Part shown: one piece after another, positions 17,548 to 28,226 of the stretch | How the letters are laid out: every line of letters begins with the position of its first letter | Position numbering within the stretch: position 1 is the stretch's first letter | Source: Kytococcus schroeteri | GTDB lineage: Bacteria; Actinomycetota; Actinomycetes; Actinomycetales; Dermatophilaceae | Assembly (NCBI RefSeq): GCF_042433515.1 | Contig: NZ_JBHLVH010000019.1 | Span: 1 to 64,000 of the forward strand | DNA: 64,000 nucleotides | Direction: 5' to 3' | Program-made: the position numbers and the translations under genes | Notes under the pieces: model-generated | Database searches by the model: none | Told to the model about the DNA's origin: nothing | The model's input: the letters and a program-made list of their open reading frames with translations, nothing else

Positions 17548-17670
17548 TATCCTGCACCGTCGACCGTGCCGGTCGGCGGTGCAGGCGTGTGCCCGGGGCG
17601 ACCGGGCACGGCGCCCGCGGCGCCCGGCGCCGCACCCGAACCTGGATCGTCCACATCATCAGGAGTTGCG
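17548..17670 (+). promoter_or_regulatory. alaS promoter and structured leader
   Basis: TATCCT (17548-17553) fits a -10 box, giving a leader of about 110 bases. A long hairpin follows at 17551-17585 (CCTGCACCG..CGACC with GGTCG..CGGTGCAGG, one bulge each side), then GTGCCCGG/CCGGGCAC (17589-17609) and a GC-rich stem. The first hairpin begins 15 bases after the dppF stop and may simply be that operon's terminator, in which case the -10 call falls. The alaS ribosome site AGGAG is at 17661-17665. No T-box motif is present. Confidence 0.45.
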
Positions 17671-20352
<2,682 letters not shown>

Positions 20353-20360
20353 GCACCGCC

Positions 20361-20894
20361 GTGACCACCACCCACACCACGCCGGACGCGGGGGAGTCCC
20401 CCCTGCCCGGCGTGGTGTGGGGCGTCGACGTCGGCATGGCGCGGGTGGGCCTGGCCCGGGCCGACCGGGAGGGCCTGCTGGCCAGTCCGGTGCGGACCGT
20501 GCCCGTGGACGAGGGGGACACCGCACTGCAGGAGGTGGTCGACCTCGTGCGCGAGGAGTCCGCCTCCACCGGCGTGGTCGTGGGCCTGCCCCGCCACCTC
20601 GACGGGCACGAGAGCACCTCGGCCGCCGAGGCACGCCGCTGGGCCGGCCACCTCGCCCGGGCCCTCGGGCCGGACGTGCGCGTCTGGCTCGTGGACGAAC
20701 GGATGAGCACGGTGGCGGCCTCCCGCGCCATGCGGGAGTCCGGGGTGCGGCAGCGCGAGCAGCGCACCCGCATCGACCAGGCGGCGGCCGTGGAGATCCT
20801 GCAGGGGGCACTGGACGCATGGCGCCGGGGGAGCGCCGTCGGAGAGCCGGTGGCGGGCCGCAAGCCGCGCCGCCGCAGCAAGCAGAGCACGTGA
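20361..20894 (+). CDS. ruvX: RuvX/YqgF family pre-16S rRNA nuclease
   Basis: A 177-residue RNase H-fold nuclease (YqgF/RuvX) proposed to mature the 16S rRNA 5' end. Visible motifs are VWGVDVGMARVGLA (first catalytic Asp), GVVVGLPRHLDGHES and LVDERMSTVAA. The GTG start is 8 bases after alaS. The C-terminus ends in a basic tail, KPRRRSKQST. Its position between alaS and mltG is the standard actinobacterial arrangement. Confidence 0.92.
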   Translation: MTTTHTTPDAGESPLPGVVWGVDVGMARVGLARADREGLLASPVRTVPVDEGDTALQEVVDLVREESASTGVVVGLPRHLDGHESTSAAEARRWAGHLARALGPDVRVWLVDERMSTVAASRAMRESGVRQREQRTRIDQAAAVEILQGALDAWRRGSAVGEPVAGRKPRRRSKQST

Positions 20895-20910
20895 GGACCA
20901 GGGAGACGCG

Positions 20911-22014
20911 ATGACCCCCACGAGTCGCAGCAGGATGCCCCGCACCGCCCCGCCGCGCCCGCCCCGTCGGCAGGTCGCGGCCGTGGTGGCCGGTGCCCTC
21001 GCGCTGACCGGCGTGGGTTCGGCCCTCACCTGGGACACGCTCTCCCCGGTGCTCTCCACGCTGGCCGTGCCCGACCTGGGCAGCTATCCCGACTACGAGG
21101 GGGAGGGCCACGGGGAGCGCACCGTCAAGGTGCCCGAGGGGTCCACCGGCTTCTCCGTGGGCCAGGTCCTCGAGGACGAAGGGGTCGTGGCCTCCGCGGA
21201 GTCGTTCAACGAGCTGGCCCGCCTGGAGCCGCGCATCGAGCGCCTGCAACCGGGCACCTACGTGCTCAAGGAGGAGATGAGCTCGGTAGCCGCCATCGAG
21301 GCACTGCTCGACGAGCGCAACCTGCGCGTCGACAAGGTGACCGTGCCCGAGGGGCAGTGGAAGTCCGAGGTCTTCGACCGCCTGGCCAAGGGCACCGGTG
21401 TGCCGCGCGAGGACTACGACGCGCTGAAGCCCCAGGACGTCGGGCTGCCGCCGGAGGCCAAGGGCGAGCTGGAGGGCTGGCTCTTCCCGTCCACCTACAA
21501 CTTCGACATCGACGACGACGCCCGCACCCAGGTGCGCAAGATGGTGGAGCAGGCGCAGAAGGAGCTGGAGCGCGAGGAGGTGCCCCGCAAGGACTGGCAG
21601 CGGACGCTGACGATCGCCTCCATCGTGGAGGGCGAGAGCAGCGGCCAGGCCGACCGCGGCAAGGTGTCCTCGGTGGTGCAGAACCGCCTGGAGCAGCACA
21701 TGAAGCTGGGCATGGACTCCACCGTGCACTTCGTCCACCAGCAGCGCGGCCGGGCCGGCACCACCACGGAACAGCGGAAGTCCGACAGCCCGTACAACAC
21801 CTACGTGCACGAGGGCCTGCCGCCGGGCCCCATCAACAGCCCGGGGCGCGCGGCCATCCAGGCGGCGGTGGAGCCCGACAGCACCGACTACCTGTACTTC
21901 GCGACGGTCAACCCGATCACCGGGGAGACCAAGTTCTCGCGCACCTTCGCCGAGCACCAGCGGTACGTGGCGATGTTCAACCGCTGGTGCCAGCAGAACG
22001 AGGGCCGGTGCTGA
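20911..22014 (+). CDS. mltG: endolytic murein transglycosylase MltG
   Basis: A 367-residue YceG/MltG protein, a membrane-anchored enzyme that cleaves nascent peptidoglycan strands. A basic N-terminus is followed by one membrane segment at about residues 26-46. A LysM-like part lies before the catalytic domain. Catalytic-domain motifs are EGWLFPSTYNF and IASIVEGES, whose Glu is the catalytic residue, then TVHF and the glycine/proline-rich GLPPGPINSPG. The ATG lies 16 bases after ruvX. The end overlaps aroE by 7 bases. Confidence 0.94.
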   Translation: MTPTSRSRMPRTAPPRPPRRQVAAVVAGALALTGVGSALTWDTLSPVLSTLAVPDLGSYPDYEGEGHGERTVKVPEGSTGFSVGQVLEDEGVVASAESFNELARLEPRIERLQPGTYVLKEEMSSVAAIEALLDERNLRVDKVTVPEGQWKSEVFDRLAKGTGVPREDYDALKPQDVGLPPEAKGELEGWLFPSTYNFDIDDDARTQVRKMVEQAQKELEREEVPRKDWQRTLTIASIVEGESSGQADRGKVSSVVQNRLEQHMKLGMDSTVHFVHQQRGRAGTTTEQRKSDSPYNTYVHEGLPPGPINSPGRAAIQAAVEPDSTDYLYFATVNPITGETKFSRTFAEHQRYVAMFNRWCQQNEGRC

Positions 22015-22916
22015 CCGCGGCCCAGTCGGCCGGCACCGCGCCGCACGCCGTGGTCGTCGGCTCGCCGGTGGCGCACTCGCTCTCCCCGGCGCTGCACCGG
22101 GGCGCCTGGCAGGGGCTGGGGCTCACCGGCGGCCGTTACGACCGCGTGGAGGTCGCCGCCGGGGGACTCGCCGAGGCGCTGCCGGCCCTGGTTCGCGACG
22201 GTGTCACCGCGCTCTCGGTGACGATGCCGCTCAAGGAGGAGGCGCTGGAGGCCGGGCGCCGCGGGGCGGGCGCCAGCGAGACCGCCGAGCTGGCCGGTGG
22301 CGCGAACACGCTCGTCCTGGGCCCCGACGGCTGGGCGGCGGACAACACCGACGTGCCGGCCCTGGAGCGCGTGCTCGCCCGGGCGGCCGGTGGGCATCCC
22401 GTGCGTGAGGCGGTGCTGCTCGGGTCCGGCGCCACGGCCCGGTCGGCGCTGCTGGCGCTCCACGGCGCCGGGGTGCGGAGCCTGCAGGTGGGCGTGCGCG
22501 CCACGGTCCGTCCCGAGCTCGGCGCCCTGGCCGAGCGGCTGGGCGTGGCCCTCGAGGCCGTCCCGCTGGACGGCGCCCTGGCGGAGATCGCCGCCGGGCG
22601 CCCGCCCCGGTTGGTGCTGAGCACGCTGCCGGCGGCCTCGTGGGGTGCGCTGCCCGCGGTCGGTGAGTGGGCTCCGGGGGAGCAGGCCCGCGGCACGGCC
22701 GACCCCGCCCTGGTGTGGGTGGACGCGCAGTACGCCGACTGGCCGCACCCGTGGGCGGGGGCCGCGGAGCGCGCGGGGGCGACGGTGGTGAGCGGCCTGC
22801 ACATGCTCGTGGAGCAGGCCGTGGACCAGGTGGAGCTCATGACCGGCCGGCGCCCTGGCCTGGCGGACACCGCGTCCCTGCTGCCGGAGGAGCTGCGGCG
22901 ACTGCATAGGCTGTGA
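22008..22916 (+). CDS. aroE: shikimate dehydrogenase
   Basis: Reduces 3-dehydroshikimate to shikimate with NADPH. The 302-residue product has the substrate-binding SPVAHSLSPALH near the N-terminus, the catalytic-Lys segment SVTMPLKEEAL, and the NTD(V) motif. The cofactor loop LLGSGATARSALLAL follows. The frame is open far upstream in mltG; the GTG at 22008 gives the expected N-terminus and a 7-base overlap. The cofactor loop reads GSGATARS, where classical enzymes have GAGGA(A/S)R. Confidence 0.93.
   Translation: MLTAAQSAGTAPHAVVVGSPVAHSLSPALHRGAWQGLGLTGGRYDRVEVAAGGLAEALPALVRDGVTALSVTMPLKEEALEAGRRGAGASETAELAGGANTLVLGPDGWAADNTDVPALERVLARAAGGHPVREAVLLGSGATARSALLALHGAGVRSLQVGVRATVRPELGALAERLGVALEAVPLDGALAEIAAGRPPRLVLSTLPAASWGALPAVGEWAPGEQARGTADPALVWVDAQYADWPHPWAGAAERAGATVVSGLHMLVEQAVDQVELMTGRRPGLADTASLLPEELRRLHRL
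22907..22912 (+). promoter_or_regulatory. -10 box of aroC inside the end of aroE (leaderless)
   Basis: TAGGCT lies within the last codons of aroE and ends 6 bases before the aroC ATG at 22919. This gives aroC its own promoter and argues for ATG 22919 rather than the GTG two codons upstream. Confidence 0.5.
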
Positions 22917-22918
22917 CC

Positions 22919-24157
22919 ATGCTGAGGTGGTTGACGGCCGGGGAGTCGCACGGTGAGGCGCTGACGGGCGTTCTGGAGGGTGTTCCCGCGGGTGTGGGGG
23001 TGACCACGCAGGACCTGGCCGGCGCCCTGGCCCGTCGCCGTCTGGGCTACGGGCGCGGCGCCCGCATGAGCTTCGAGGCCGACCGCGTCACCCTCATCGG
23101 CGGGGTGCGCCACGGGGTGACCATGGGCTCGCCGGTGGCCGTCCGCATCGACAACACCGAGTGGCCCAAGTGGGAGGCCGTCATGGCCGCCGACCCGGTG
23201 GACCCCGCCGCCCTGCAGGTGGACGCCGGCAAGGGTGACGAGCGCGAGGTGGCCCGCAACCGGCCCCTGACGCGCCCGCGCCCGGGCCACGCCGACCTGG
23301 CCGGCATGCAGAAGTACGGGCTCGACGAGGCCCGTCCCGTCCTGGAGCGCGCCAGCGCGCGCGAGACGGCGGCCCGGGTGGCGCTCGGCGAGGTGGCGCG
23401 GCAGGCCCTGGAGTCGCTGGGCATCCGCGTGGGCAGCCACGTGGTGGCCCTGGGTGGCGTCCACGTGCCGGAGGGGGCCACGGACCGCGCGGCCCTGACC
23501 GCGCTCACCACCGACGAGGGGCGCGAGCGCATCGACGCCGACCCGGTGCGCTGCGCCGACCCGGACACCTCCGCAGCGATGGTGGCGCGGGTGGACGAGG
23601 CGAAGAAGGCCGGCGACACGCTCGGCGGTGTGGTCGAGGTGGTCGTGGACGGCCTGCCGTCGGGCCTGGGCTCCCACGTGCACGGCGACCGTCGCCTGGA
23701 CGCCCAGCTGGCGGGTGCGCTCGTCTCCATCCAGGCCATCAAGGGGGTGGAGTTCGGGGACGGCTTCGACGTGGCCGACCGCCCGGGCAGCCAGGCCCAC
23801 GACGAGATGGTCTGGGAGGGCGACCGCGTGCGGCGCGTGACCGACCGCTCCGGCGGTCTGGAGGGCGGCATGACCACCGGCGAGCTGCTGCGGGTCCGCG
23901 CCGCGATGAAGCCCATCAGCACCGTGCCGCGCGCCCTGCGCACCGTGGACGTGGCCACTGGCGAGGCCGCGACGGCCCACCACCAGCGCTCCGACGTGTG
24001 CGCGGTGCCTGCCGCCGGCATCGTGGCCGAGGCCGAGGTGGCCCTGGTGCTGCTGCGGGCCGTGCTGGAGAAGTTCGGCGGCGACCACCTGGACGACACC
24101 CGCGCGGCCCTCGCGCACTACCGGGCGCGCACCGCCTCCACCGGCGGGGCGGCGTGA
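22919..24157 (+). CDS. aroC: chorismate synthase
   Basis: Final step of the shikimate pathway: converts EPSP to chorismate with reduced FMN. The 412-residue product begins MLRWLTAGESHGEAL, the usual actinobacterial N-terminus. The RPRPGHADL segment and the RASARETAARVA signature follow. The ATG at 22919 is chosen by comparison with the family and by the -10 box. The stop overlaps the aroK GTG (GTGA). Confidence 0.96.
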   Translation: MLRWLTAGESHGEALTGVLEGVPAGVGVTTQDLAGALARRRLGYGRGARMSFEADRVTLIGGVRHGVTMGSPVAVRIDNTEWPKWEAVMAADPVDPAALQVDAGKGDEREVARNRPLTRPRPGHADLAGMQKYGLDEARPVLERASARETAARVALGEVARQALESLGIRVGSHVVALGGVHVPEGATDRAALTALTTDEGRERIDADPVRCADPDTSAAMVARVDEAKKAGDTLGGVVEVVVDGLPSGLGSHVHGDRRLDAQLAGALVSIQAIKGVEFGDGFDVADRPGSQAHDEMVWEGDRVRRVTDRSGGLEGGMTTGELLRVRAAMKPISTVPRALRTVDVATGEAATAHHQRSDVCAVPAAGIVAEAEVALVLLRAVLEKFGGDHLDDTRAALAHYRARTASTGGAA

Positions 24158-24527
24158 CCCCGGCGCTGCCCGGGCGCCGCGTCCCCACGCCGGCCGACGT
24201 GGTGCTCGTGGGCCCACCCGGCAGCGGGAAGACGACCGTGGCGGCCTTGCTCTGCGAGGACGGCTCCTCCGAGGTGGTCGACACCGACGCCCTCGTGGAG
24301 CAGCGGGCAGGGTGCACGGTGGCCGAGCTCTTCGCGACCCGGGGTGAGACCCACTTCCGCGAGCTCGAGGCGCAGGCGGTCCAGGACGCCGTGCGTGGCA
24401 CCGGGTTCTCCGCCACGCCGGGGCGGGTCGTGGCCCTCGGGGGAGGGGCGGTCATGACGCCCCGCGTGGCCGAGGAGCTGCGCCGGTTCGCCGCCGACGG
24501 CGGGCACGTGGTCTGGCTCCAGGTCGG
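24154..24527 (+). CDS. aroK: shikimate kinase domain, N-terminal part (cut by assembly gap)
   Basis: Phosphorylates shikimate with ATP. About 124 residues are readable before a run of N. Visible are Walker A GPPGSGKT (residues 19-26), the shikimate-binding DTDALVEQRAG, the FRELEAQAV segment with its Arg, and Walker B-like VVALGGGAVM. The start GTG overlaps the aroC stop. The lid region is lost in the gap; the C-terminal helix reappears after it, in the aroB reading frame (see next CDS). Kinase and DHQ synthase may therefore be one protein. Confidence 0.9.
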
Positions 24528-24604
24528 NNNNNNNNNNNNNNNNNNNNNNNNNNNNNNNNNNNNNNNNNNNNNNNNNNNNNNNNNNNNNNNNNNNNNNNNN
24601 NNNN
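24528..24604. other. assembly gap (77 N)
   Basis: A run of 77 N inside the shikimate kinase coding region. Judged against known shikimate kinases, about 27 residues are missing, close to 77 bases. The reading frames on the two sides differ by one base relative to a gap of exactly 77, so the true length is probably 76 or 79. Confidence 0.98.
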
Positions 24605-25861
24605 CAGCTCGCGGCGCAGCGGGAGTCCACCTGGGCGGAGTTCGCCACGCAGGTGGTCGAGACCACGGGGCGGCCGCCGCACGAGGTGGCCCGCATCGTG
24701 GCCGAGCGCACGCGGGACGAGGACGTCGCCGACCGGTGGCCCCTCGGCCCCCGCAGCGGGCTGCGCGTGGCCGTGAGCACCTCCGAGGGCGGTGACGCCT
24801 ACCCGGTGACCATCGGCCACGGGGTGCTGGACGACCTCGCGTTGCTCCTGCCGGCCACCGGGGCGGTGCCGCCCGCGGCGCTCGTGGTGCACCAGCCGGG
24901 TCTGGAGCCGGTCGTGGAGCGGGTGCGCGCGGTGCTGGAGGCCGCGGGCACGCCGGTGCACGTGCACGGCATCGAGGCGGCCGAGGCGGGCAAGCGACTC
25001 GAGGGTGTGGCCGGTATCTGGGAGGCGTGCGCGGCGGCCGGGCTGGACCGTGGCGGGCTCCTCGTGGCCGTGGGCGGGGGAGCGTGCACGGACGTCACCG
25101 GCTTCGCCGCAGCCACGTGGATGCGGGGCGTGGACGTGGTGCACGTGCCCACCACGCTGCTGGCCATGGTGGACGCCTCGGTGGGCGGCAAGACCGGCAT
25201 CAACACCTCCGCGGGCAAGAACCTCGTCGGCGCCTTCCACCAGCCGCGGGCCGTGGTGTGCGACCTGGACCTGCTGGCCGGCCTGCCCGTCCAGGACGTC
25301 CGCGCCGGATTGGCCGAGGTGGTCAAGTGCGGGTACATCGACCTCGAGGAGGTGGACGGCTGGCAGATCCTGGACCGGGTCCGTGCAGGCGCCGAGCACT
25401 CGGCCGACCCGCGTGAGTGGCCCTTCCTCGCCGAGCTCGTCCACCGGGCGCTGCGCGTCAAGGCCCGGGCCGTGGCCGCCGACACCCGCGAGGCCGGGGT
25501 GCGCGAGTTCCTGAACTTCGGCCACACCCTCGGCCACGCGCTGGAGAAGGTGGAGGGCTTCGCCCTGCGCCACGGCGACGCGGTGGCCGTCGGCATGGTC
25601 TTCGCCACCGCGCTGGGCCAGGAGCACGACCTGTGGCCCGGCACCGACGAGGTGCGCGGCCTGCTGACGTCGGTCGGCCTGCCCACGCGCTACCAGGGGA
25701 GCGCCACGTGGGAGGAGGTGCGCGTGGCGATGGCGGGCGACAAGAAGGCCCGCGCCGGCGCCCTGCGCTTCGTGGTGCTCGAGGAGGTCTGCCGTCCGAC
25801 CACCCTCGACGCCCCCGACGAGGCGCTGCTGCGCCGCGCGTGGGAGGCCGTGCGGGCCTGA
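24605..25861 (+). CDS. aroB: 3-dehydroquinate synthase, carrying the shikimate kinase C-terminus
   Basis: The frame is open from the gap edge. Its first 36 codons (LAAQRESTWAEFATQVVE then TTGRPPHEVARIVAERT) match the C-terminal helix of shikimate kinase. A linker of about 20 residues and the complete DHQ synthase follow with no stop and no ribosome site. The DHQ synthase converts DAHP to 3-dehydroquinate using NAD+ and a metal. It has VGGGACTDVTGFAA, the DASVGGKTGIN segment, metal-binding Glu in GLAEVVKCGYI and His in NFGHTLGHALE. If translated alone it would start at GTG 24767 or 24773. A kinase-synthase fusion is favoured; I recall such fusions in bifidobacteria. Confidence 0.93.
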   Translation, partial: QLAAQRESTWAEFATQVVETTGRPPHEVARIVAERTRDEDVADRWPLGPRSGLRVAVSTSEGGDAYPVTIGHGVLDDLALLLPATGAVPPAALVVHQPGLEPVVERVRAVLEAAGTPVHVHGIEAAEAGKRLEGVAGIWEACAAAGLDRGGLLVAVGGGACTDVTGFAAATWMRGVDVVHVPTTLLAMVDASVGGKTGINTSAGKNLVGAFHQPRAVVCDLDLLAGLPVQDVRAGLAEVVKCGYIDLEEVDGWQILDRVRAGAEHSADPREWPFLAELVHRALRVKARAVAADTREAGVREFLNFGHTLGHALEKVEGFALRHGDAVAVGMVFATALGQEHDLWPGTDEVRGLLTSVGLPTRYQGSATWEEVRVAMAGDKKARAGALRFVVLEEVCRPTTLDAPDEALLRRAWEAVRA

Positions 25862-25900
25862 CGGGGGTGCACGCCCTCGTACCGAGGGGGGAGACGCAGG

Positions 25901-25944
25901 ACCGCCGAGGGCGGGCCCGGGAGACCGGGCCCGCCCTCGGCGGT
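25901..25944. terminator. bidirectional terminator between aroB and peptide operon 2
   Basis: Two perfectly complementary 20-base arms (25901-25920 and 25925-25944) enclose the tetraloop GAGA. It lies between the convergent ends of aroB and the minus-strand dppF-like gene. The stem is almost pure GC, apart from its T-A closing pair. Confidence 0.9.
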
Positions 25945-25961
25945 TCTGGGGGAGCGGCGCC

Positions 25962-27179
25962 TCAGCGGACCGCGTCCACCACCTGGCGCTGCTCGGCGAA
26001 CAGGCAGCGGCTCGGGTGGTCCGTGCCCTCGCGGAGCTCCAGGTCGGGCTCCGTGGTGGCGCACAGGTCCACGGCCTTCCAGCAGCGGGTGCGGAAGCGG
26101 CAGCCCGACGGCGGGTTGGCGGGAGAGGGCACGTCACCCTCGAGGCGGATCTGGTCGCGCTTGCCGCGCATCTCCGGGTCCGGCACCGGCACCGCCGAGA
26201 GCAGCGCCTGCGTGTACGGGTGCACCGGGCGGGAGTAGATCTGGTCCTCGTCGCCCAGCTCCACGATGCGGCCCAGGTACATCACGGCCACGCGGTCGGA
26301 GATGTGGCGCACCACCGAGAGGTCGTGGGCCACGAAGATGTAGGCCAGACCGAGCTCGCTCTGGAGCTCCTCCATGAGGTTGACGACCTGCGCCTGCACC
26401 GAGACGTCGAGCGCGGAGACCGGCTCGTCGCAGACCAGCACCTCGGGGTTGAGGGCCAGGCCGCGGGCGATGCCGATGCGCTGCCGCTGACCACCGGAGA
26501 ACTGGTGGGGGTAGCGGTTGATGTGCTCGGGGTTCAGCCCCACCAGCTCGATGAGCTCCTTGACGCGCGCGGTCCGCTTGCCGCGGTCCAGCACGTCGGG
26601 GTGGATCTTGAACGGCTCGGCGATGATGTCGCCGACCGTCATGCGCGGGTCGAGCGAGGTGTACGGGTCCTGCAGCACCATCTGCACGTTGCGGCGCATC
26701 TCGCGGAACTCGCGGGAGTTCATCTGCGCCACGTCGCGGCCCTTGAAGAACAGCTGGCCCTCGGTGGGCTTCTCCAGGGACATGATGAGGCGGCCCAGAG
26801 TGGACTTGCCACAGCCGGACTCGCCCACCACGCCGAGGGTCTCGCCCCGGTACAGGTCGAAGTCCACGCCGTCGACGGCGCGCACGTGGCCGTACGTGCG
26901 CTTGAACACGCCCTTGGTGAGCGGGTAGTGGCGCTTGAGGCCACGGCCGCTGATGACGGGCGTCTCACCCGCGCGGTCGGGGCGCACGCCGGCGGCAACG
27001 ACCTCGTCCACACCGGCCTCCAGGGACCGGGTCACCGGGTGGCCCTTCTGGTCCACCAGGCCCTCGCCGGTCACCGGGGTGCGGTCCTCGGTCAGGGCGT
27101 GGCTGCCGGTCGCGTGGGCGTCGGCGCGCTCCACGTCCTCGCGGCGCCTGTCGTCAGATCCCAGCACGCTGGCTCCCAT
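25962..27179 (-). CDS. peptide ABC transporter ATP-binding protein, DppF/OppF-like (operon 2)
   Basis: A 405-residue ABC ATPase, last gene of the second peptide-uptake operon. It has Walker A GESGCGKS (119-126), signature FSGGQRQRIGIARGL, Walker B VLVCDEPVSALD, H-loop VAHDLSVVRH and the C-terminal Cys motif CRFRTRCWKAVDLC. A hydrophilic N-terminal extension of about 75 residues, rich in Asp, Arg and Thr, has no counterpart in the operon 1 paralogue. The ATG is supported by GGAAGGAGA 6 bases upstream. It overlaps the DppD-like gene by 26 bases. Confidence 0.93.
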   Translation of the reverse strand: MGASVLGSDDRRREDVERADAHATGSHALTEDRTPVTGEGLVDQKGHPVTRSLEAGVDEVVAAGVRPDRAGETPVISGRGLKRHYPLTKGVFKRTYGHVRAVDGVDFDLYRGETLGVVGESGCGKSTLGRLIMSLEKPTEGQLFFKGRDVAQMNSREFREMRRNVQMVLQDPYTSLDPRMTVGDIIAEPFKIHPDVLDRGKRTARVKELIELVGLNPEHINRYPHQFSGGQRQRIGIARGLALNPEVLVCDEPVSALDVSVQAQVVNLMEELQSELGLAYIFVAHDLSVVRHISDRVAVMYLGRIVELGDEDQIYSRPVHPYTQALLSAVPVPDPEMRGKRDQIRLEGDVPSPANPPSGCRFRTRCWKAVDLCATTEPDLELREGTDHPSRCLFAEQRQVVDAVR

Positions 27180-28215
27180 CGAGCGTCTCCTTCCAGAAGT
27201 GGCACGCCGAGGCGCGCTCCGGGGCGAAGCGCTCCAGCGGCGGGCGCTCGGTACGGCAGACGTCCTGCGCGTACGGGCACCGCGGGTTGAAGGCGCAGCC
27301 CGGGGGGATGTTCGTCAGCATCGGGGGCAGGCCCTCGATGGCGGTGAGCTTCTGGCCCTTCTGGTCCACGCGCGGGATCGAGGCCAGCAGGCGCTCGGTG
27401 TACGGGTGGGCCGGGGCCTTGTACAGGTCGCGCGCGGGCGCCTGCTCCACGATGCGGCCGGCGTACATCACGGCGATCTGGTCGGCGACGTCGGCCACCA
27501 CGCCCAGGTCGTGCGTGATGAGGATCAGGCCCATGTTCATCTCGCGCTGCAGCTCCTCGAGGAGCTCCATCACCTGGGCCTGCACCGTCACGTCGAGCGC
27601 AGTGGTCGGCTCGTCGGCGATGAGCACCTCCGGGTCCAGCGCAATTGCCATCGCGATCATGATGCGCTGGCGCATGCCGCCGGAGAACTCGTGCGGGTAG
27701 TTGTTCACGCGCTCGCGGGCGGCCGGGATGCGCACGCGGTCCATCAGCTCGATGGCGCGCTCCGTGGCCTCCTTCTTGCCCATCTTGCGGTGCACGCGGA
27801 ACATCTCCGCGATCTGCGCACCCACCGGGAACACCGGGTTCAGGGCCGAGAGGGAGTCCTGGAAGATCATGGAGATCTTGTCGCCACGGTAGGTGCGGCG
27901 CTCGGACTCCTTCATCGCCAGCAGGTCCTTGCCGCGGAAGCGGACCTGGCCGCCGGTGATCCTGCCGGGGGGCGAGTCGAGGATGCCCATGATCGCCTGA
28001 GCGGTCACGGACTTGCCCGATCCGGACTCGCCCAGGACGGCCAGGGTCTCACCGGCGCGCAGGCTGTAGTTCACGCCGTTGACGGCCTTGGCCACGCCGG
28101 CCTTGGTGTGGAACTCGACCTGGAGGTCCTCGACCTCCAGGAGCAGCTCGCCCTGCCGGGCACGGTCGGTGCCGGCGGCGCGAGTGGGCTGCGTGGGGGG
28201 ATTCGTGTCGGTCAT
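27154..28215 (-). CDS. peptide ABC transporter ATP-binding protein, DppD/OppD-like (operon 2)
   Basis: A 353-residue ATPase with Walker A GESGSGKS, Q-loop IFQDSLSALNP, signature FSGGMRQRIMIAMAI, Walker B VLIADEPTTALD and H-loop ITHDLGVVAD. The C-terminal Cys motif is CAFNPRCPYAQDVC. Two ATGs compete. The one at 28230 overlaps the DppC stop (ATGA) but has no ribosome site; the one at 28215 has AGGAG 7 bases upstream and is preferred. Confidence 0.92.
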   Translation of the reverse strand: MTDTNPPTQPTRAAGTDRARQGELLLEVEDLQVEFHTKAGVAKAVNGVNYSLRAGETLAVLGESGSGKSVTAQAIMGILDSPPGRITGGQVRFRGKDLLAMKESERRTYRGDKISMIFQDSLSALNPVFPVGAQIAEMFRVHRKMGKKEATERAIELMDRVRIPAARERVNNYPHEFSGGMRQRIMIAMAIALDPEVLIADEPTTALDVTVQAQVMELLEELQREMNMGLILITHDLGVVADVADQIAVMYAGRIVEQAPARDLYKAPAHPYTERLLASIPRVDQKGQKLTAIEGLPPMLTNIPPGCAFNPRCPYAQDVCRTERPPLERFAPERASACHFWKETLDGSQRAGI

Positions 28216-28226
28216 GTCGGTGCTCC

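Noticed and set aside
24154..24795. Continuation of aroK through the gap in its upstream frame at exactly 77 bases
   Set aside because: That frame gives an Arg/Gly-rich nonsense tail; the shikimate kinase C-terminus is in the aroB frame.
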